A program made the translations under genes and the position numbers. The notes beneath the pieces are model-generated. The model was not told the DNA's origin and searched no databases. It saw only the letters and a program-made list of their open reading frames with translations. A stretch of DNA of 64,000 bases from Halocafeteria seosinensis (Eukaryota; Sar; Bigyra; Bicosoecida): positions 310,001-374,000 of the forward strand of contig LVLI01000005.1 in NCBI GenBank assembly GCA_001687465.1, read 5' to 3'. Shown one piece after another: positions 62,501-64,000 of this stretch (positions are counted from its first letter, which is position 1; the number at the start of each line of letters is the position of its first letter).

Positions 62501-64000
62501 CGAAGCTGTGAGAATCGAAGAGTACACCAAATTTTGGAAAACTCTCTAGCGGGATTGGATGCAGCTAGTGGAGTTCGTGAAAATGAATTTTTCGGTAATA
62601 TCGTAAGGGGCAGTCTTGAGATTGCCGGAGGAATTAACAGTCGATTCAATGGTCCTGCGCTTGATGATCCCGTAGCTTCTCTTTTGGGGCAATATACCCC
62701 TGGTGATGGCGAAACGAATCCGCAGGCTGCTAACCCTACTCAAGGATTCAGGCTACCTCGACGAGGGGACGACGACAAGGTTTCTGAATATCTTAAAAAC
62801 ATTGATGGCGGAGCGGAAAACGTATACGGGTTTTTACAACCTAGGCGTATGGACTGCGTATCACATCGACCACCTCTGATTTCGGTTGCTTTAGAACTAG
62901 GAAAGACTCAGGAGGTTGCTTGCCAAGCAGACCTAGATCAGGATAATCTCCATCCTGCGATTGAGTGTTTAGCTGAATTCGGTGACAACAGCATGATATA
63001 TCGACCATATAGCAACTTGCGGCTGCATGGTTTAGGTAGAGAAGAAGCAACAGTGAACGACGTGCGTGATAATGAAGAGGTGGTTGAGCAACAGAATAAA
63101 AAGGGGAAAGGTAAGAAAGGGAAGAAGCATCATCGGGGTCACCGGAAACACTCAGTCCAGGTAACGGCAGAGCAAGTATTACCTCCAGCGTGTGAAATTT
63201 TTTCCCGACCTGATGTAAAAGTTGGAGTAAACCCTACCGCTGAGAGCTCAGCGTACTTCGTGAAAGTTTCACCAAGCATCGGCCACGTAGAACAGTGTTT
63301 GTTGCGAACTCTTAACTTCGTTTCCTCTGGAGTGAGCTCTCTGGAGCATCCAGTTACAGCTTTGTTGTCCCTTTTACCAGTGGAGACGAAGCCACTCTTA
63401 CCTCTGCAGTCTGTGGACGAATCACCGATGTCACAGAAAATTGCAACACTATATTCTGAGAAGCTCTCGGAGAACAACGCTCGCATCCAGGAAATCGAGG
63501 ATGAGTTGCACGGAATCTTCTGTGGGCTCGCGCAGAGGGTAAAAGAGCATCATGACGAAGAGGGATCCGAACCGGAGGAGGAAGAAGAAGAGGTAGAAGA
63601 AGAAAAATCCACATCCCAAAGTCCTCGCTCTTCTAGAGAACAAAAGGCAAAAGAATCTGTTGAATTTAGTGACAACGAAAAGGATCGCATTAACAAGTTA
63701 TGTGAGGAGCTAAATTCCTACACACCCGCTGCGGTGGAGGAAAGGTGCATCAAGCAAGTTGTCGAATCAGAACTGTCAAACGTATATGATCGGGTAGAAA
63801 ACTCTGAACCTCATTCCTCAACCACTCAAATGCGTTTTGAAGCTGCAGCCGCATTCTTCCGCGGTACAATAGCACTAGAGATGCTCCGACCAAACTTGCT
63901 GGCCAGTGCATATAGCCGTTATGCTTGGCTGATGACGGTTTCCGGTAACGATATTACAAAAGGTGCAACTATTCGCAAAGACTATAAGGTCTTCGGGGAC
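59550..64000 (+). CDS. Axonemal-type dynein heavy chain, N-terminal tail (truncated by the window end)
   Basis: Exons 59550-60949 and 61009 onward; the frame stays open to 64000, giving about 1,464 aa of what should be a >4,000-aa motor. Axonemal dyneins power flagellar beating. The first ~300 residues are disordered and Ser/Arg-rich. A segment near 490-580 (GNWYWHRAVVVAMSG, IRYLVGYDN) resembles a Tudor-like strand pair. Dynein-tail features follow: STLQWVRRLNVVL, FTRAVKGLHRNL, LRLQHNFYDNFSHKQFIDCRLPLKF, SVNAWLERQYEAMDYLREELRDEW and RHPLKPMITRTTLIMDHQLRSLTDSTIQNFVSFI. The last is the pattern that ends the axonemal DHC_N1 region. Later parts hold a Lys-rich stretch (KKGKGKKGKKHHRG) and an acidic run (EEEEEEVEEE). 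The motor domain is beyond the window, so the arm class (outer, inner, one- or two-headed) cannot be decided. Confidence 0.8.

Overview
The window is nuclear DNA from a flagellated microbial eukaryote. The evidence is spliced genes with GT-AG introns, mostly 58-78 nt, with GTAAGT/GTACGT/GTATGT donors; an axonemal-type dynein heavy chain; a polo kinase; mitochondrial presequences; and very dense packing on both strands. Gaps between genes are usually 100-550 bp and one convergent pair overlaps. A nuclear RecX and a giant IPT/TIG membrane protein would suit an alga or other stramenopile-like protist. I cannot name the lineage from sequence alone, and nothing here proves a plastid.

Layout. 1-149 (+): last exon of an unknown gene with a carrier-protein-like end. 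253-2087 (-): DHHC palmitoyltransferase with an altered zinc module. 2654-4379 (+): triple PH-domain protein. 4720-5716 (+): RecX. 5833-9130 (-): RCC1-like/TBC Rab GAP. 9484-10700 (-): aldo/keto reductase, with a decayed second copy at 11238-11454. 11545-16275 (-): ZRANB3-type SNF2 helicase with an HNH domain. 16605-18835 (-): BFR1-like coiled-coil protein. 19009-19616 (-): two doubtful membrane-protein-like ORFs. 19692-22459 (-): polo-like kinase. 22789-24582 (+): organellar prolyl-tRNA synthetase. 24576-27489 (-): mitochondrial SUV3 helicase. 27699-29528 (-): DDX49/Dbp8 helicase. 29816-31014 (+): CIAO1. 31340-32588 (+): UPF0598 (C8orf82) protein. 32981-56955 (+): a giant IPT/TIG, cysteine-rich, multi-TM protein of about 7,894 aa. 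57249-58718 (+): extended-PHD protein. 59550 to the window end (+): N-terminal part of an axonemal dynein heavy chain.

These are mostly housekeeping genes without operon logic: genome maintenance (ZRANB3, RecX), RNA and translation (SUV3, DDX49, ProRS, BFR1), Fe-S assembly (CIAO1), traffic and lipidation (DHHC, TBC, PH) and cell cycle (PLK). The most unusual locus is the giant gene. Its third exon runs about 23 kb without an intron, while neighbouring genes are split every few hundred bases. It lies two genes from a flagellar dynein, so a cell- or flagellar-surface role is possible but unproven. Other notable points are coordinated loss of the second zinc site in the DHHC enzyme, loss of the polo-box phosphopeptide pincer in the PLK, SIM-like repeats in the ZRANB3 tail, and minimal upstream ORFs abutting the start codon in five genes.

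Exon boundaries were placed by hand from splice consensus, reading frame and family alignment from memory. They may be a few bases off, and no transcript evidence was available.
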